NCBI RefSeq assembly: GCF_020524045.1
Contig: NZ_JAIVKL010000008.1
Location: forward strand, 62,001-126,000
Direction of reading: 5' to 3'
DNA length: 64,000 bases
Source of the DNA: Metabacillus litoralis
GTDB taxonomy: Bacteria > Bacillota > Bacilli > Bacillales > Bacillaceae
Positions within the stretch are counted from its first letter, which is position 1, and each line of letters opens with the position of its first letter. Both the position numbers and the translations under genes were made by a program. This document shows, piece after piece, positions 25,773 to 35,171 of this stretch. The notes beneath the pieces were generated by a model that saw only the letters and a program-made list of their open reading frames with translations, did no database searches and was not told the origin of the DNA.

Positions 25773-25859
25773 ATGATGACAGTATTTCAAACGTTAATGC
25801 TGATGATTGCATTTGCTAGTTTGGTGTTGTCAATCATATCATATAGAGACAAAAAATAA
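25773..25859 (+). CDS. TA5: BsrE-like type I toxin, 28 aa
   Basis: 28 residues, MMTVFQTLMLMIAFASLVLS then IISYRDKK. Complete promoter, leader stem (AGTGTTACCCC with GGGGTGATGCT, using G-U pairs), ribosome binding site AAGGAAAGGGGG and terminator. Starts at ATG 25773 or 25776. Confidence 0.85.
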   Translation: MMTVFQTLMLMIAFASLVLSIISYRDKK

Positions 25860-25993
25860 CCCACCCTTGAGCTCTCCAGGCGATAGGTGAGTTATTTTCA
25901 AACTTCACTGATTCCCTTAATGGGAACCTAGCTATTGTTTTGACTGTTTGGTGTTATAGCACCAAACAGTCTTTTTTATTTTATTCTTTTTCT
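25851..25993 (-). ncRNA. TA5 antisense antitoxin RNA
   Basis: Promoter TTTTCA (26023-26028)-17-TATAAT (26000-26005). Terminator right arm shortened to AGGTGAGTTATT but still able to pair; T-run at 25851-25856. Confidence 0.72.
25942..25977 (+). terminator. TA5 toxin mRNA terminator
   Basis: GACTGTTTGGTG / CACCAAACAGTC followed by T6. Confidence 0.85.
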
Positions 25994-26227
25994 CCTTTTA
26001 TTATAACCAAAGATCTGTTAATTGAAAAGTGATGAAAAGAACAGTAAGAAATTGAACTCATTTTTTTGAGACTTGATCTATGCATTAGTAACTGTTTAAT
26101 TTTCATTTAAGAAAGCAATAGTGGAATTTAGCTAAATAAATGATTATAAGAAAAAGAAAAATGTCGTTTCTAATCATGTAACTGAAAAATCTTTATTATG
26201 AAGGTAGATAAAAAGGAGAGTGCCAGA

Positions 26228-26359
26228 TTGGAATTGCAATTAAGGGAAGTAAACGAAAAGAACTTTGGGGAAATTACACAACTGAAATCAGATCGAAGTC
26301 AAAAGGAGTATTCATGGAACGGTTTACAATTGTTATTCAAAAACAAAATTACGAACTAA
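26228..26359 (+). pseudogene. GNAT acetyltransferase, first 28 codons only
   Basis: TTG 26228 behind AAAGGAG (26213-26219) starts a frame LELQLREVNEKNFGEITQLK, the usual beginning of a GNAT acetyltransferase, which then leaves homology near 26310 and stops at 26359. The following gene starts within it (ATG 26314). The core acetyl-CoA-binding part is deleted. Confidence 0.5.
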
Positions 26360-26556
26360 TTGTAGGAGATTGTTACAGTATTCATTTTTTTGATGTTGAT
26401 ATTAGTTTTCATGGTTTAACAGTAAAAATTGAAGATACTTATTGGAAAAATGAAGATGGAGAAAATATGTTCTATATTTGGGTTCCTGATCATAAAGAAG
26501 ATTATTTGGTTTCTGACAGAGAAATAAGATATATTAAAAAGGTTAATGGTAGGTAA
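26314..26556 (+). CDS. Hypothetical protein, 80 aa
   Basis: Small beta-rich acidic protein (MERFTIVIQKQNYELIVGD) with several aromatic residues, no TM helix. ATG 26314 has AAAAGGAG six bases upstream, formed at the end of the truncated acetyltransferase frame. No recognised family. It precedes the PD-(D/E)XK gene by 115 bases and could belong to the same locus. Confidence 0.5.
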   Translation: MERFTIVIQKQNYELIVGDCYSIHFFDVDISFHGLTVKIEDTYWKNEDGENMFYIWVPDHKEDYLVSDREIRYIKKVNGR

Positions 26557-26671
26557 GATAAACTATATACTAATTTTTGTATGATATAAAGGTACAATGA
26601 AATATAGTTTACGAGAAATATATTATGTAAACTTAAAACTTTAATTGAAAATTAATTGGGGGAAATAACTG

Positions 26672-28057
26672 TTGAAATCACTAAAACGTATGCTCTACGA
26701 ACTAACAATGGACAAAGACTTTGTCGCGTTGAAATTTCTGATTGATCGACCGAATGTTTTTCATGTTGTTGGTGCTACTCATTTAGAAACATGGCATTCA
26801 AGGTTTTTATCATGGGTATTGGATCCTACAGAAAGACATATGCTCGGGTATTATCCTTTTCAGCGATTTTTAATGGCTGTTGCTGAATCTGCGGAAGAAA
26901 ATATTGATGATATTACCGATATAGCCATGTTGAATGTAAATACATTCAGAAATTCTGAGGTTATAGCAGAAAAGGACATTAACAAGCTGGATATAACAGA
27001 ACAACAATTCAGCGAAGAAACCGAAAGAAACGATGATAAAGGCAGACTAGATGTCTTTTTTAAAGTAAATGTTGTGAATGAAAAAAATCCTCAAGAGGAA
27101 AAAAGATTGATCCTTGCTGTTGAGCAAAAGGTTTATGCAAGAGTTGACGTGAATCAGTGTCATAAATACTTAAAAAAGTTCGAAGAAACATTCAAAAACG
27201 AGACGTTTCTTTTAGTTGCTTTAGTTCCCAAAAGTCAAATGAAAGAGTCCAATGAAGCAACGTTTGGAAGTTCAAAATGGATTGGGGTCGATTATCAGCA
27301 ATTAGTAGATATTGTTTTAATGCCTTGTCTTGAGAACCCTGATTTAAGTATCTACGCGAAACCTATCATTCAGCAGTATATTGATGCGTTAAGAATGCCT
27401 TATAAAGTAAAACGTGAAAAATTGGCTACTATAGAAGAGGAACGTATACTCGTTCGCTCTCTGTATGATCGCTTTGAAGATGTGTTTAAAGCAATCACGA
27501 AAATATCAAATGAAGTTGACAGTGAAGAAAGAAACTATGTTAACACAGTTGTGACTGAAATTTATGGTGAAGTCTTTAGAACGATAAAATGGATTCTTAA
27601 TGAAGAAGATGATGTAGAAGAAATATGGAATTTTTCAACAGCATTTCAAAGAAACGTTTATAAAAAATGGGACGAGATCTATCTAATTATTAAACATCAA
27701 GGAAATGAAATCGTTGTTAACGGAAACTCGGTACCAGAGCTTTGGAAAAAGGTTTTACTATGGATTGAAGAACAAAATCTTCCTCTTCGTCAGCTTGTAG
27801 AAGAAGGATTTATTCTTGGTGGTGGTAATAGAGGAAACCGATATGCAATCGCACTCCAACCGGTGCATAAAAATAGAAAAAAATTCGCTTCAATCCATAC
27901 ATATGAATCGATCATAACGGGTGAGACTTACTACATTGAAACGAAAATTAATCCTCAAAGTGCAATGAAAACGATTGTTAAATTGTTAAATGCTTTAGGT
28001 GTTGTGGGTCAAGCACCTTTGTTAGAGCAGGGTGAGGAAGGCTCTACTCTAGAATAG
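26672..28057 (+). CDS. PD-(D/E)XK nuclease family protein
   Basis: 461 residues. N-terminal nuclease domain: helix motif ETWHSRFLSWVLDP (E near 39), D in GRLDVFF (about 126) and the E-x-K of LAVEQKVYARVDV (about 153-155), i.e. the PDDEXK_4-type site, then a conserved helix NQCHKYLKKF. The C-terminal 220 residues are alpha/beta with GFILGGGNRGNRYAIAL and have no recognised catalytic motif; a DNA- or effector-binding role is possible. TTG 26672 follows GGGGGAAA. Stand-alone nucleases of this class occur in defence islands next to McrBC or Abi genes, as here. Target unknown. Confidence 0.75.
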   Translation: MKSLKRMLYELTMDKDFVALKFLIDRPNVFHVVGATHLETWHSRFLSWVLDPTERHMLGYYPFQRFLMAVAESAEENIDDITDIAMLNVNTFRNSEVIAEKDINKLDITEQQFSEETERNDDKGRLDVFFKVNVVNEKNPQEEKRLILAVEQKVYARVDVNQCHKYLKKFEETFKNETFLLVALVPKSQMKESNEATFGSSKWIGVDYQQLVDIVLMPCLENPDLSIYAKPIIQQYIDALRMPYKVKREKLATIEEERILVRSLYDRFEDVFKAITKISNEVDSEERNYVNTVVTEIYGEVFRTIKWILNEEDDVEEIWNFSTAFQRNVYKKWDEIYLIIKHQGNEIVVNGNSVPELWKKVLLWIEEQNLPLRQLVEEGFILGGGNRGNRYAIALQPVHKNRKKFASIHTYESIITGETYYIETKINPQSAMKTIVKLLNALGVVGQAPLLEQGEEGSTLE

Positions 28058-28108
28058 TTGAAGATATTCTTGGTTTATTATACGGAAAATAAATTTACTA
28101 GTTAATAT

Positions 28109-28133
28109 GGGGCAGTGCACTGTCCTTTTTTTG
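28109..28133 (+). terminator. Terminator of the PD-(D/E)XK gene
   Basis: GGGGCAGTGCACTGTCC self-pairs, followed by T7. Confidence 0.75.
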
Positions 28134-28254
28134 TACAATAAATTTTCGGTACTAAGAATACCTACAAAGATCGTTTCCCATTCTTTTCAGGATTAAAGAA
28201 AAAAATGAAAAATACGGCTATTACTCACAAATTTTTTATACACAGATGAAACTT

Positions 28255-29142
28255 TCACCCTTTTTTAATCTTTCTATATTGGGATGGTGAAGTACCCATA
28301 ATTTTTTTGAAGATTCTCGAAAAGTAATAAGGATCATCTATGCCTAATGAAACGGCAATTTCTTTAATAGAGTTTTCTGTAAGATCAAGTGTTTGTGCCG
28401 CTCTTTGCATTTTCATTCTTATAAAGTAATCAATAGGTGGGTAACTGGTTTCAGATTTAAAAAGATGTGTAAGATGTTGTTTTGATAAACCCGAGTATTT
28501 TGCAACATCATCGAGTTTAATTGATTTGTTCATGTTTTCGTTCATAAAATGAATAGCTTTATCAAGATAATCTTCTTTTTTTCTATCTTGGTTTGTGAGC
28601 TCGCTTGTTACACTAACAATGCTCAAAAGATATTTTATAGATTGAGATACATGGATATGGTGGAGGTGAGAGTATATTCTATTTGACAGAAAATCGAAAC
28701 AATTATTAAAAATCTCTAGAAATTTTACAAATTCTATAAATTTTAGTTGTGATCGATTACTTTTTAGTCCTAAACCTTCTATAAATTGATCTACATCGGT
28801 GCCACCTAGATGGAACCAATAAATGCTCCAAGGTGTTTGCTCAGATGCACCATATCGATGAGGAGTTTCCTTAGGAATAATGATTAGCATAGTAGGTTTA
28901 ATAGTTAATTTTGCACCATTTATTTCTATCCATCCTTCTCCCTCAGCACAATAAATGACAATATGATTATCACAACCATTATTTCGTTCACGATAATGAT
29001 ATTTAGCTCTCGGGAAATAGCCAATATCAGTTACATAGAAAGGAGCTATTAACGGATGCTTCTCAATATCTCTTATTACATAATCAGGTAAAACAAGCAG
29101 TCGTTCCAATTCAAATCCATCACTTTTTTTAATATTCCCCAA
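28255..29142 (-). CDS. AraC-family regulator (cupin-type sugar sensor)
   Basis: 295 residues. N-terminal cupin (about 50-130; HIVIYCAEGEGWIEI, IIPKETPHRYGA) and C-terminal double helix-turn-helix (LDDVAKYSGLSKQHLTHLF; SIKEIAVSLGIDDPYYFSRIFKK). Divergent from the DUF5107/GH35 operon with 173 bases between, so it most likely controls that operon in response to a sugar ligand. ATG at 29142; on the minus strand AGGAGTGTTG precedes it. Second AraC of the same class at 47977 serves the GH2 gene. Confidence 0.88.
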   Translation of the reverse strand: MGNIKKSDGFELERLLVLPDYVIRDIEKHPLIAPFYVTDIGYFPRAKYHYRERNNGCDNHIVIYCAEGEGWIEINGAKLTIKPTMLIIIPKETPHRYGASEQTPWSIYWFHLGGTDVDQFIEGLGLKSNRSQLKFIEFVKFLEIFNNCFDFLSNRIYSHLHHIHVSQSIKYLLSIVSVTSELTNQDRKKEDYLDKAIHFMNENMNKSIKLDDVAKYSGLSKQHLTHLFKSETSYPPIDYFIRMKMQRAAQTLDLTENSIKEIAVSLGIDDPYYFSRIFKKIMGTSPSQYRKIKKG

Positions 29143-29315
29143 ATCAACACTCCTAAAAAAATAAGAAAATAATCAAATTCCTTCTCTTTATATACTAGTA
29201 CCTTTAGCAATATATTAATAATAATTCAGAATATAGTCCATTATAAACCGAATTTTGTTAATTGTAAGAAAAAACATATCAACGTATCGTAGTAGTATAA
29301 AGAGGAGGGAGTTTA

Positions 29316-32300
29316 ATGAAAATTGAACAAAGAGTTCAAGTTTGGGAAGAAGAACGCCATATCCCAACTTATGAGGTAGGAGAGCCAAATAAAAATCCTA
29401 TGTTCCTTGAAAAGAGAGTGTATCAAGGTAGCTCTGGAAAAGTATATCCCTATCCGGTAATCGATAAGATACACGATCATAAAAAAATGAAACCGTATAA
29501 CCTTGTTATAGTAGAAAACGAATACATCCGTATTGAAATCATGCCAGAATTGGGTGGTCGTATCTATCGAGCATTAGATAAAACGAATAATTACGATTTT
29601 GTTTATTACAATCGAGTGATTAAACCAGCACTTGTTGGATTGGCGGGTCCTTGGATTTCAGGTGGGATAGAGTTCAACTGGCCACAGCATCATCGTCCAA
29701 ACACATTTGGACCAGTTGAATACAAAGTAACAGAAAATGATGATGGAAGTGCTACTGTATGGGTAAGTGAAATCGATCGGATGAACGGTACAAAAGTGAC
29801 GGCAGGTTTTATCCTACATCCTGATAAAGCATATTTAGAAATCAAGGCACAGTTATATAATCGTACATCTTTGCCTCAAACCTTTCTTTGGTGGGCAAAT
29901 CCAGCCGTAGCGGTTAATGATTACACACAATCTGTTTTCCCCCCAGATGTTCATGCCGTTTTTGATCATGGGAAGAGAGATGTATCACGCTTTCCAATCG
30001 CCACTGGCACTTATTATAAGATGGATTATTCTGAAGGTGTAGACATATCGCGTTATAAAAATATTCCTGTTCCCACTTCTTATATGGCTTACAAATCTGA
30101 TTACGATTTTGTCGGGGGTTATGATCATAAATTGCAAGCGGGCTTACTTCATGTAGCAGATCACCATATCTCTCCTGGAAAAAAACAATGGACATGGGGT
30201 AATGGAGATTTTGGAAAAGCGTGGGACCGACAATTAACAGATGAAGATGGTCCATATATAGAGTTGATGACAGGGGTATTTACTGATAATCAACCGGATT
30301 TTACATGGTTACAGCCTTACGAGGAAAAAACATTTACACAATATTTTATGCCTTATAAACATATTGGAATGGTGAAAAATGCCACAAAACATGCTGCTGT
30401 GAATCTAAAAGTAGATTCTCTATTAAATGAAGCTTGTATTAGCGTATATGCTACATCAAATTATACTGATGCAATTGTCGAGTTAAAGGGTAAAAAGCAC
30501 TACTACTTAAATGAAAAAATAAACTTGTCTCCAAACCACACATATAAGATAAATATTAAACTTGATGAAAGTGAACTAGAACACAATTTATTATTATCTG
30601 TGAAGGATGAACACGAGCAAATATTAGTTTCCTATCAACCACCAAAAAAGCAAATAGAAGAAATACCGACACCCGCAAAACCTTTACCATCTCCAGATGA
30701 ATTAAAAACAACAGAGGAATTATATCTCGCCGGATTGCACTTAGAACAATACAGACATGCAACACTGGATCCTGATGAATATTACTTAGAAGGATTGAAA
30801 AGAGAACCAAATAATATCAGAATAAACGTGGCATATGGAACATTACTATTGCGTAGAGGGTTGTTTCAGAAAAGTGAAGAATACTTCAGAAACGCAATTA
30901 AGTTGTTAACTTGGAGAAATCCTAATCCATACGACAGTGAAGCTTACTATCAGCTTGGCCTATCACTCAAGTTACAAGGGAAATTAGATGAAGCATATCG
31001 TGCATTTTATAAGTCTGTATGGTCATCACATTGGCAAGAAAGTGGGTATTTTTCCTTAGCGCAAATTGCTTCAACAAATGGATTGTATGATCAAGCATTA
31101 GAATTTATAGAAAAAGCCTTAGTTAAAAATAGTAGAAATTATAAAGGGCGTCACCTAAAAACAATCATTCTAAGTAAAATCGGTCGATTAAAAGAAGCAA
31201 AACAATTTGCCGAAGAAACAATAACAATGGATATTGCTGATTTTGGAGCATATTATGAACTTTATTTAATTACTTTAGAATTGGGAGATACATTAACTGC
31301 TCATTCTATCGTGTCTGAATTAGAAGCTTTCATGAGATATGATCCTCAAAATTATTTACATCTTGCTGCTGATTATGAAGAATGTGGAAGATATGAAGAA
31401 GGTATACAAATTTTAAGTCGATTAATAGGAGAAAACAAAAATAAAGAATATCCAATTATTAACTATACGATAGGTTATTTGTATTCCAAATTAAAGCAGC
31501 ATGATCAAGCTCGGTATTATAGACGCACAGGTAACCAGGCTACTTCAGATTATTGTTTCCCAAATAGTTTATTTGAGTTAATTGTACTAGAAGATGCGAT
31601 TGCAGCGAACCCAGAGGATAGCAAGGCCTGTTATTATTTAGGCAATTTACTTTATGATAAAAAAAGATATACAGAAGCAATTAAATTATGGGAAACCTCA
31701 AGAAAAATAGATCCTAGTTTTGCAACAGTTCATCGAAATCTAGCTCTTGCTTATTATAACCATTTACAAGATGAACATGGTGCACTAATTTCTTTACAAA
31801 CAGCATTTGATTGTGATCAATCTGATGCAAGGGTATTGTATGAATATGATCAGTTACACAAGAAATTGGGATATTCACCAGATAAAAGATTCCATTTTTT
31901 AAATAACAAATTACCTTTAGTACAATCAAGAGATGATTTGTATATTGAATATATAACACTTCAAAACTGCTTAGGTTATTATGAAAAAACAATTCAGTCA
32001 CTGAAAACTCGAATTTTTCATCCATGGGAAGGAGGAGAAGGAAAGGTCACAGAGCAATATGTGTATTCCTATATCGAACTTGGAAAGCACGATCTTCATA
32101 AAAAGTCATATGTAAACGCTTTAAATACCTTTAAAAAGGCACTTACCTATCCTGATAATCTAGGTGAGGGGAAACTTAAAGGTGCACAAGATAATAATGT
32201 GTACTATTACCTTGGTTGTGCTTATGAAGGGTTAAAAGATGAAAACCATGCTGCTGAGTGTTTTAAGATTGCGTCCGAAGGATTTGATGAACCCGCAAGT

Positions 32301-32660
32301 GCACTTTATTACAATGATCAACCACCGGAAATGATTTTTTACCAAGGATTAGCACTGCAGAAATTGAAAAGGTTTAAAGAGTCAAAGAAACGATTTAATA
32401 AGTTAATAGATTATGGAGAAAAACACATTTTTGATAGTCCGAAAATTGATTATTTTGCGGTTTCTCTTCCAGATTTTCTAGTATTTGATGATGATCTAAA
32501 AAAACGCAACGAAATTCACTGTCGCTATATGAGAGCACTTGGGTTAATTGGATTAAACAAACATCAACAAGCAATCGAAGAGTTAAATATAGTGTTGAGT
32601 TTAGATTCAAATCATCAAGGAGCAATAACTCATAAAAAGGTAAATATGATAACGACCTAA
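29316..32660 (+). CDS. DUF5107 protein with C-terminal TPR repeats
   Basis: 1114 residues. N-terminal 370 residues are DUF5107, a galactose-mutarotase-like carbohydrate domain (NEYIRIEIMPELGGRI, GGIEFNWPQHHRPN, TWLQPYEEKTFTQYF). From about 455 on there are some 12 or more tetratricopeptide-like repeats (GTLLLRRGLFQKSEEYFRNA, ACYYLGNLLYDKKRYTEA). Proteins of this build accompany GH2/GH35/GH43 genes in Paenibacillus and Bacillus; the role is unproven, probably a cytoplasmic glycan-binding or glycoside-processing scaffold. GAGGAGGG gives a strong ribosome binding site for ATG 29316. First gene of the operon. Confidence 0.82.
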   Translation: MKIEQRVQVWEEERHIPTYEVGEPNKNPMFLEKRVYQGSSGKVYPYPVIDKIHDHKKMKPYNLVIVENEYIRIEIMPELGGRIYRALDKTNNYDFVYYNRVIKPALVGLAGPWISGGIEFNWPQHHRPNTFGPVEYKVTENDDGSATVWVSEIDRMNGTKVTAGFILHPDKAYLEIKAQLYNRTSLPQTFLWWANPAVAVNDYTQSVFPPDVHAVFDHGKRDVSRFPIATGTYYKMDYSEGVDISRYKNIPVPTSYMAYKSDYDFVGGYDHKLQAGLLHVADHHISPGKKQWTWGNGDFGKAWDRQLTDEDGPYIELMTGVFTDNQPDFTWLQPYEEKTFTQYFMPYKHIGMVKNATKHAAVNLKVDSLLNEACISVYATSNYTDAIVELKGKKHYYLNEKINLSPNHTYKINIKLDESELEHNLLLSVKDEHEQILVSYQPPKKQIEEIPTPAKPLPSPDELKTTEELYLAGLHLEQYRHATLDPDEYYLEGLKREPNNIRINVAYGTLLLRRGLFQKSEEYFRNAIKLLTWRNPNPYDSEAYYQLGLSLKLQGKLDEAYRAFYKSVWSSHWQESGYFSLAQIASTNGLYDQALEFIEKALVKNSRNYKGRHLKTIILSKIGRLKEAKQFAEETITMDIADFGAYYELYLITLELGDTLTAHSIVSELEAFMRYDPQNYLHLAADYEECGRYEEGIQILSRLIGENKNKEYPIINYTIGYLYSKLKQHDQARYYRRTGNQATSDYCFPNSLFELIVLEDAIAANPEDSKACYYLGNLLYDKKRYTEAIKLWETSRKIDPSFATVHRNLALAYYNHLQDEHGALISLQTAFDCDQSDARVLYEYDQLHKKLGYSPDKRFHFLNNKLPLVQSRDDLYIEYITLQNCLGYYEKTIQSLKTRIFHPWEGGEGKVTEQYVYSYIELGKHDLHKKSYVNALNTFKKALTYPDNLGEGKLKGAQDNNVYYYLGCAYEGLKDENHAAECFKIASEGFDEPASALYYNDQPPEMIFYQGLALQKLKRFKESKKRFNKLIDYGEKHIFDSPKIDYFAVSLPDFLVFDDDLKKRNEIHCRYMRALGLIGLNKHQQAIEELNIVLSLDSNHQGAITHKKVNMITT

Positions 32661-32670
32661 AGATTATTCT

Positions 32671-32711
32671 AGTTGTGAAGCAATAAAATGGCTGCTTCAC
32701 AACTATTTCTT
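32671..32711 (+). terminator. Partial terminator or attenuator after the DUF5107 gene
   Basis: AGTTGTGAAGCA (32671-32682) pairs with TGCTTCACAACT (32693-32704); only ATTTCTT follows, so readthrough into GH35 is likely. Confidence 0.55.
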
Positions 32712-32740
32712 ATTACATATAGTCAGGAGATGATGAGTGC

Positions 32741-35074
32741 ATGAAGAAATATACTATTAATGTCAAAAATCCTCAGAAGAATATTTATCCCGCCAAAACC
32801 AAACTTGGAGGAATAAACCTAAGCGGAGACAGAATTAGTTTCACAAACTATTATATGGAGAAAAATAACCAGCCTTTTCAAGGAATTTGTGGTGAATTTC
32901 ACTTTAGTCGGTATCATCATACAAGATGGGAAGATGAACTGATTAAAATGAAAATGGGCGGTGTAAATATAATCGCAACCTACATCTTCTGGAATCATCA
33001 TGAAGAAGATCAGGGTGTTTTTCTGTGGACAGAAAATAGAAACGTAAGAAAATTTGTTGAAATTTGTGCGAAGCATGAACTTTATGTGATCTTAAGAATT
33101 GGACCATTTGCTCACGGTGAAGTAAGAAACGGTGGTTTACCAGACTGGCTTTTCGGACGACCATTTGATCTGCGCTCAAATGATATAGAGTACTTGGAAT
33201 TTGTAAAAAATTTTTATCAAGAAATTGGAAAACAAGTAAAGGGTTTATTATTTAAAGACAATGGACCAATTATAGGTACCCAGCTTGAAAACGAATATGA
33301 ACATGCAGGTGCACCATGGGAAATAACAGCTGGAACAAGTAATGAATGGCTTCCTGCTGGCAGGGATGGAGATTCACATATATTAACATTAAAAAAACTA
33401 GCCATCGAGGCTAATATTGAGACTCCACTTTATACTTGTACTGGATGGGGAGGGGCAGCTGCACCTTCTGATGAAGTACTTCCTCTATGGGGAGGATATG
33501 CTTTTTGGCCATGGATATTTTATGGAGATGTGAAAGAACATCCAGCTACACCAGAGTTTATTTATAGAGATTTTCATCATAATGAAAAAGAAAATTATGG
33601 GTTTACCCCAACCTACCGTGCTGAAGATCTACCTTATGCTTGCTGTGAAATGGGAGCAGGTATGACTAACTTCTATCAGTATCGGTTTACATTACCATAT
33701 GAAAGTGTTGATGCCATGGCGAATGTAAAGCTTGCGGGAGGGTGCAATTTCATTGGCTATTATGTCTTTCATGGTGGTTCAAATCCAATAGGAAAATACT
33801 TCTTAAATGAAAATGCGACACCTAAAATTTCCTATGACTATCAAGCTCCCATAGGAGAATTCGGACAGATTAGAGAATCATATAAAAGACTGAAGCGGTT
33901 GCATTATTTTTTAACAACCTTTGAAAAAGAGTTTAGTAAATCACAAACCATCCTACCTGATATGAGTGATCATATCGATCCTACTGATATTGAATCTTTG
34001 CGTTATGCAGTTCGAGCTCATAAAGATGCAGGTTTTCTATTTATAAATAACTATCAAGATCATGTTGAAATGAAGGACAAACATGATATTTCTATTTCTA
34101 TTCAACTTAATTATGAAACCATCAATCTACCTAACAGTGAAGCACTATCAATCGCAAAAAATACAAGTTGTGTTCTCCCATTTAATTTTAAAATGGATGG
34201 AACAACTTTGAAGTACTCCACAACTCAATTAATCACGAAAATGAAGCATAATGGTGAAAGTTACTACTTTTTCTTTACTCCAAAAGGCATGAAAGCGGAA
34301 TATTGCTTCAGTCGAGAAGCTATACAGAATATTGAAAGAAATGATGGTGATGTTATTTGGGGTGAAGAAGTAGTAATTAAGCTAGATTCTGTAGTAGATA
34401 CTCATGTTAGTGATATAACGCTGAATTCAGGAACCAACATTCATATTGTCACTTTATCTGATAATCAAAGTCTGAATTTTTGGAGATATACACTAGATAA
34501 TCAACATCAAATTGTGATAACAGATAGCACTGTTTTATTAAATGATAACAAATTAAAGTTGGAGTATAGTAATGAACAAGAAAAAATAGAATTAATGCTT
34601 TTTCCACCTTTAAAGAAGAAATTACTATACCAGGGAAGAGAAATAACAAAGCAAGAAAATGATGGGTTCTTTGATGAGTACTATATTTCTACAAATACAA
34701 ATAAACTAGAAATAGATAGTAAGAAGGTTGGTCATTCAAAAGCGAAAATTGACTTTTCACCAGATTTCTTTAACTCAGTTAAAGAGCCGCTACTTAACAT
34801 AGATTATATTGGAGATATTGGATATGCGTTTATTGATGGGAAATTAATTCATGATAACTTTTCCAATAATGATGTTTGGCAAATAGGACTGAAGCAATAT
34901 CAGCAAGAACTAATCGAAAAGGGAATGTACCTGTATGTATCACCGTTAAAAGAGGGAAGTTACGTTAAATCAGATTCACCAATGGCAGCTAGGACAGAAA
35001 TTAATGATAATACCTCTGAGATTAAATCAATAAAAGCAACCGCAATATGTGAGATACAGCTTGAAATAGAATAA
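32741..35074 (+). CDS. GH35 family beta-galactosidase
   Basis: 777 residues, cytoplasmic (no signal peptide). GH35 signature: GEFHFSRYHHTRWEDELIKMK, RIGPFAHGEVRNGGLPDWL, acid/base E185 in QLENEY and nucleophile E303 in CCEMGAG. Releases terminal beta-galactose (or related sugar) from imported oligosaccharides. The N-terminal catalytic barrel spans about 35-370; the rest is beta-sandwich. AGGAGATGA precedes ATG 32741. With the ABC importer it forms an uptake-then-hydrolysis route. Confidence 0.9.
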   Translation: MKKYTINVKNPQKNIYPAKTKLGGINLSGDRISFTNYYMEKNNQPFQGICGEFHFSRYHHTRWEDELIKMKMGGVNIIATYIFWNHHEEDQGVFLWTENRNVRKFVEICAKHELYVILRIGPFAHGEVRNGGLPDWLFGRPFDLRSNDIEYLEFVKNFYQEIGKQVKGLLFKDNGPIIGTQLENEYEHAGAPWEITAGTSNEWLPAGRDGDSHILTLKKLAIEANIETPLYTCTGWGGAAAPSDEVLPLWGGYAFWPWIFYGDVKEHPATPEFIYRDFHHNEKENYGFTPTYRAEDLPYACCEMGAGMTNFYQYRFTLPYESVDAMANVKLAGGCNFIGYYVFHGGSNPIGKYFLNENATPKISYDYQAPIGEFGQIRESYKRLKRLHYFLTTFEKEFSKSQTILPDMSDHIDPTDIESLRYAVRAHKDAGFLFINNYQDHVEMKDKHDISISIQLNYETINLPNSEALSIAKNTSCVLPFNFKMDGTTLKYSTTQLITKMKHNGESYYFFFTPKGMKAEYCFSREAIQNIERNDGDVIWGEEVVIKLDSVVDTHVSDITLNSGTNIHIVTLSDNQSLNFWRYTLDNQHQIVITDSTVLLNDNKLKLEYSNEQEKIELMLFPPLKKKLLYQGREITKQENDGFFDEYYISTNTNKLEIDSKKVGHSKAKIDFSPDFFNSVKEPLLNIDYIGDIGYAFIDGKLIHDNFSNNDVWQIGLKQYQQELIEKGMYLYVSPLKEGSYVKSDSPMAARTEINDNTSEIKSIKATAICEIQLEIE

Positions 35075-35096
35075 ACAACGAGAAACTTTCTCCTGA

Positions 35097-35130
35097 AGCT
35101 AATGTTTATATTAAACAATTAGCTTTTTTT
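35097..35130 (+). terminator. Terminator after GH35
   Basis: AAGCTAATGTTTA pairs with TAAACAATTAGCTT (one bulge), followed by T7. Separates enzyme genes from the two-component and transporter genes. Confidence 0.75.
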
Positions 35131-35171
35131 CAATACCTAATTTCATAACTTCATATAAAAGGGGGTACAAC

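Noticed and set aside
29914-30255. Minus-strand frame inside the DUF5107 gene
   Set aside because: Shadow frame opposite a strong coding region, no ribosome binding site, no family. The same holds for the other antisense frames inside GH35, the permease and the helicases.
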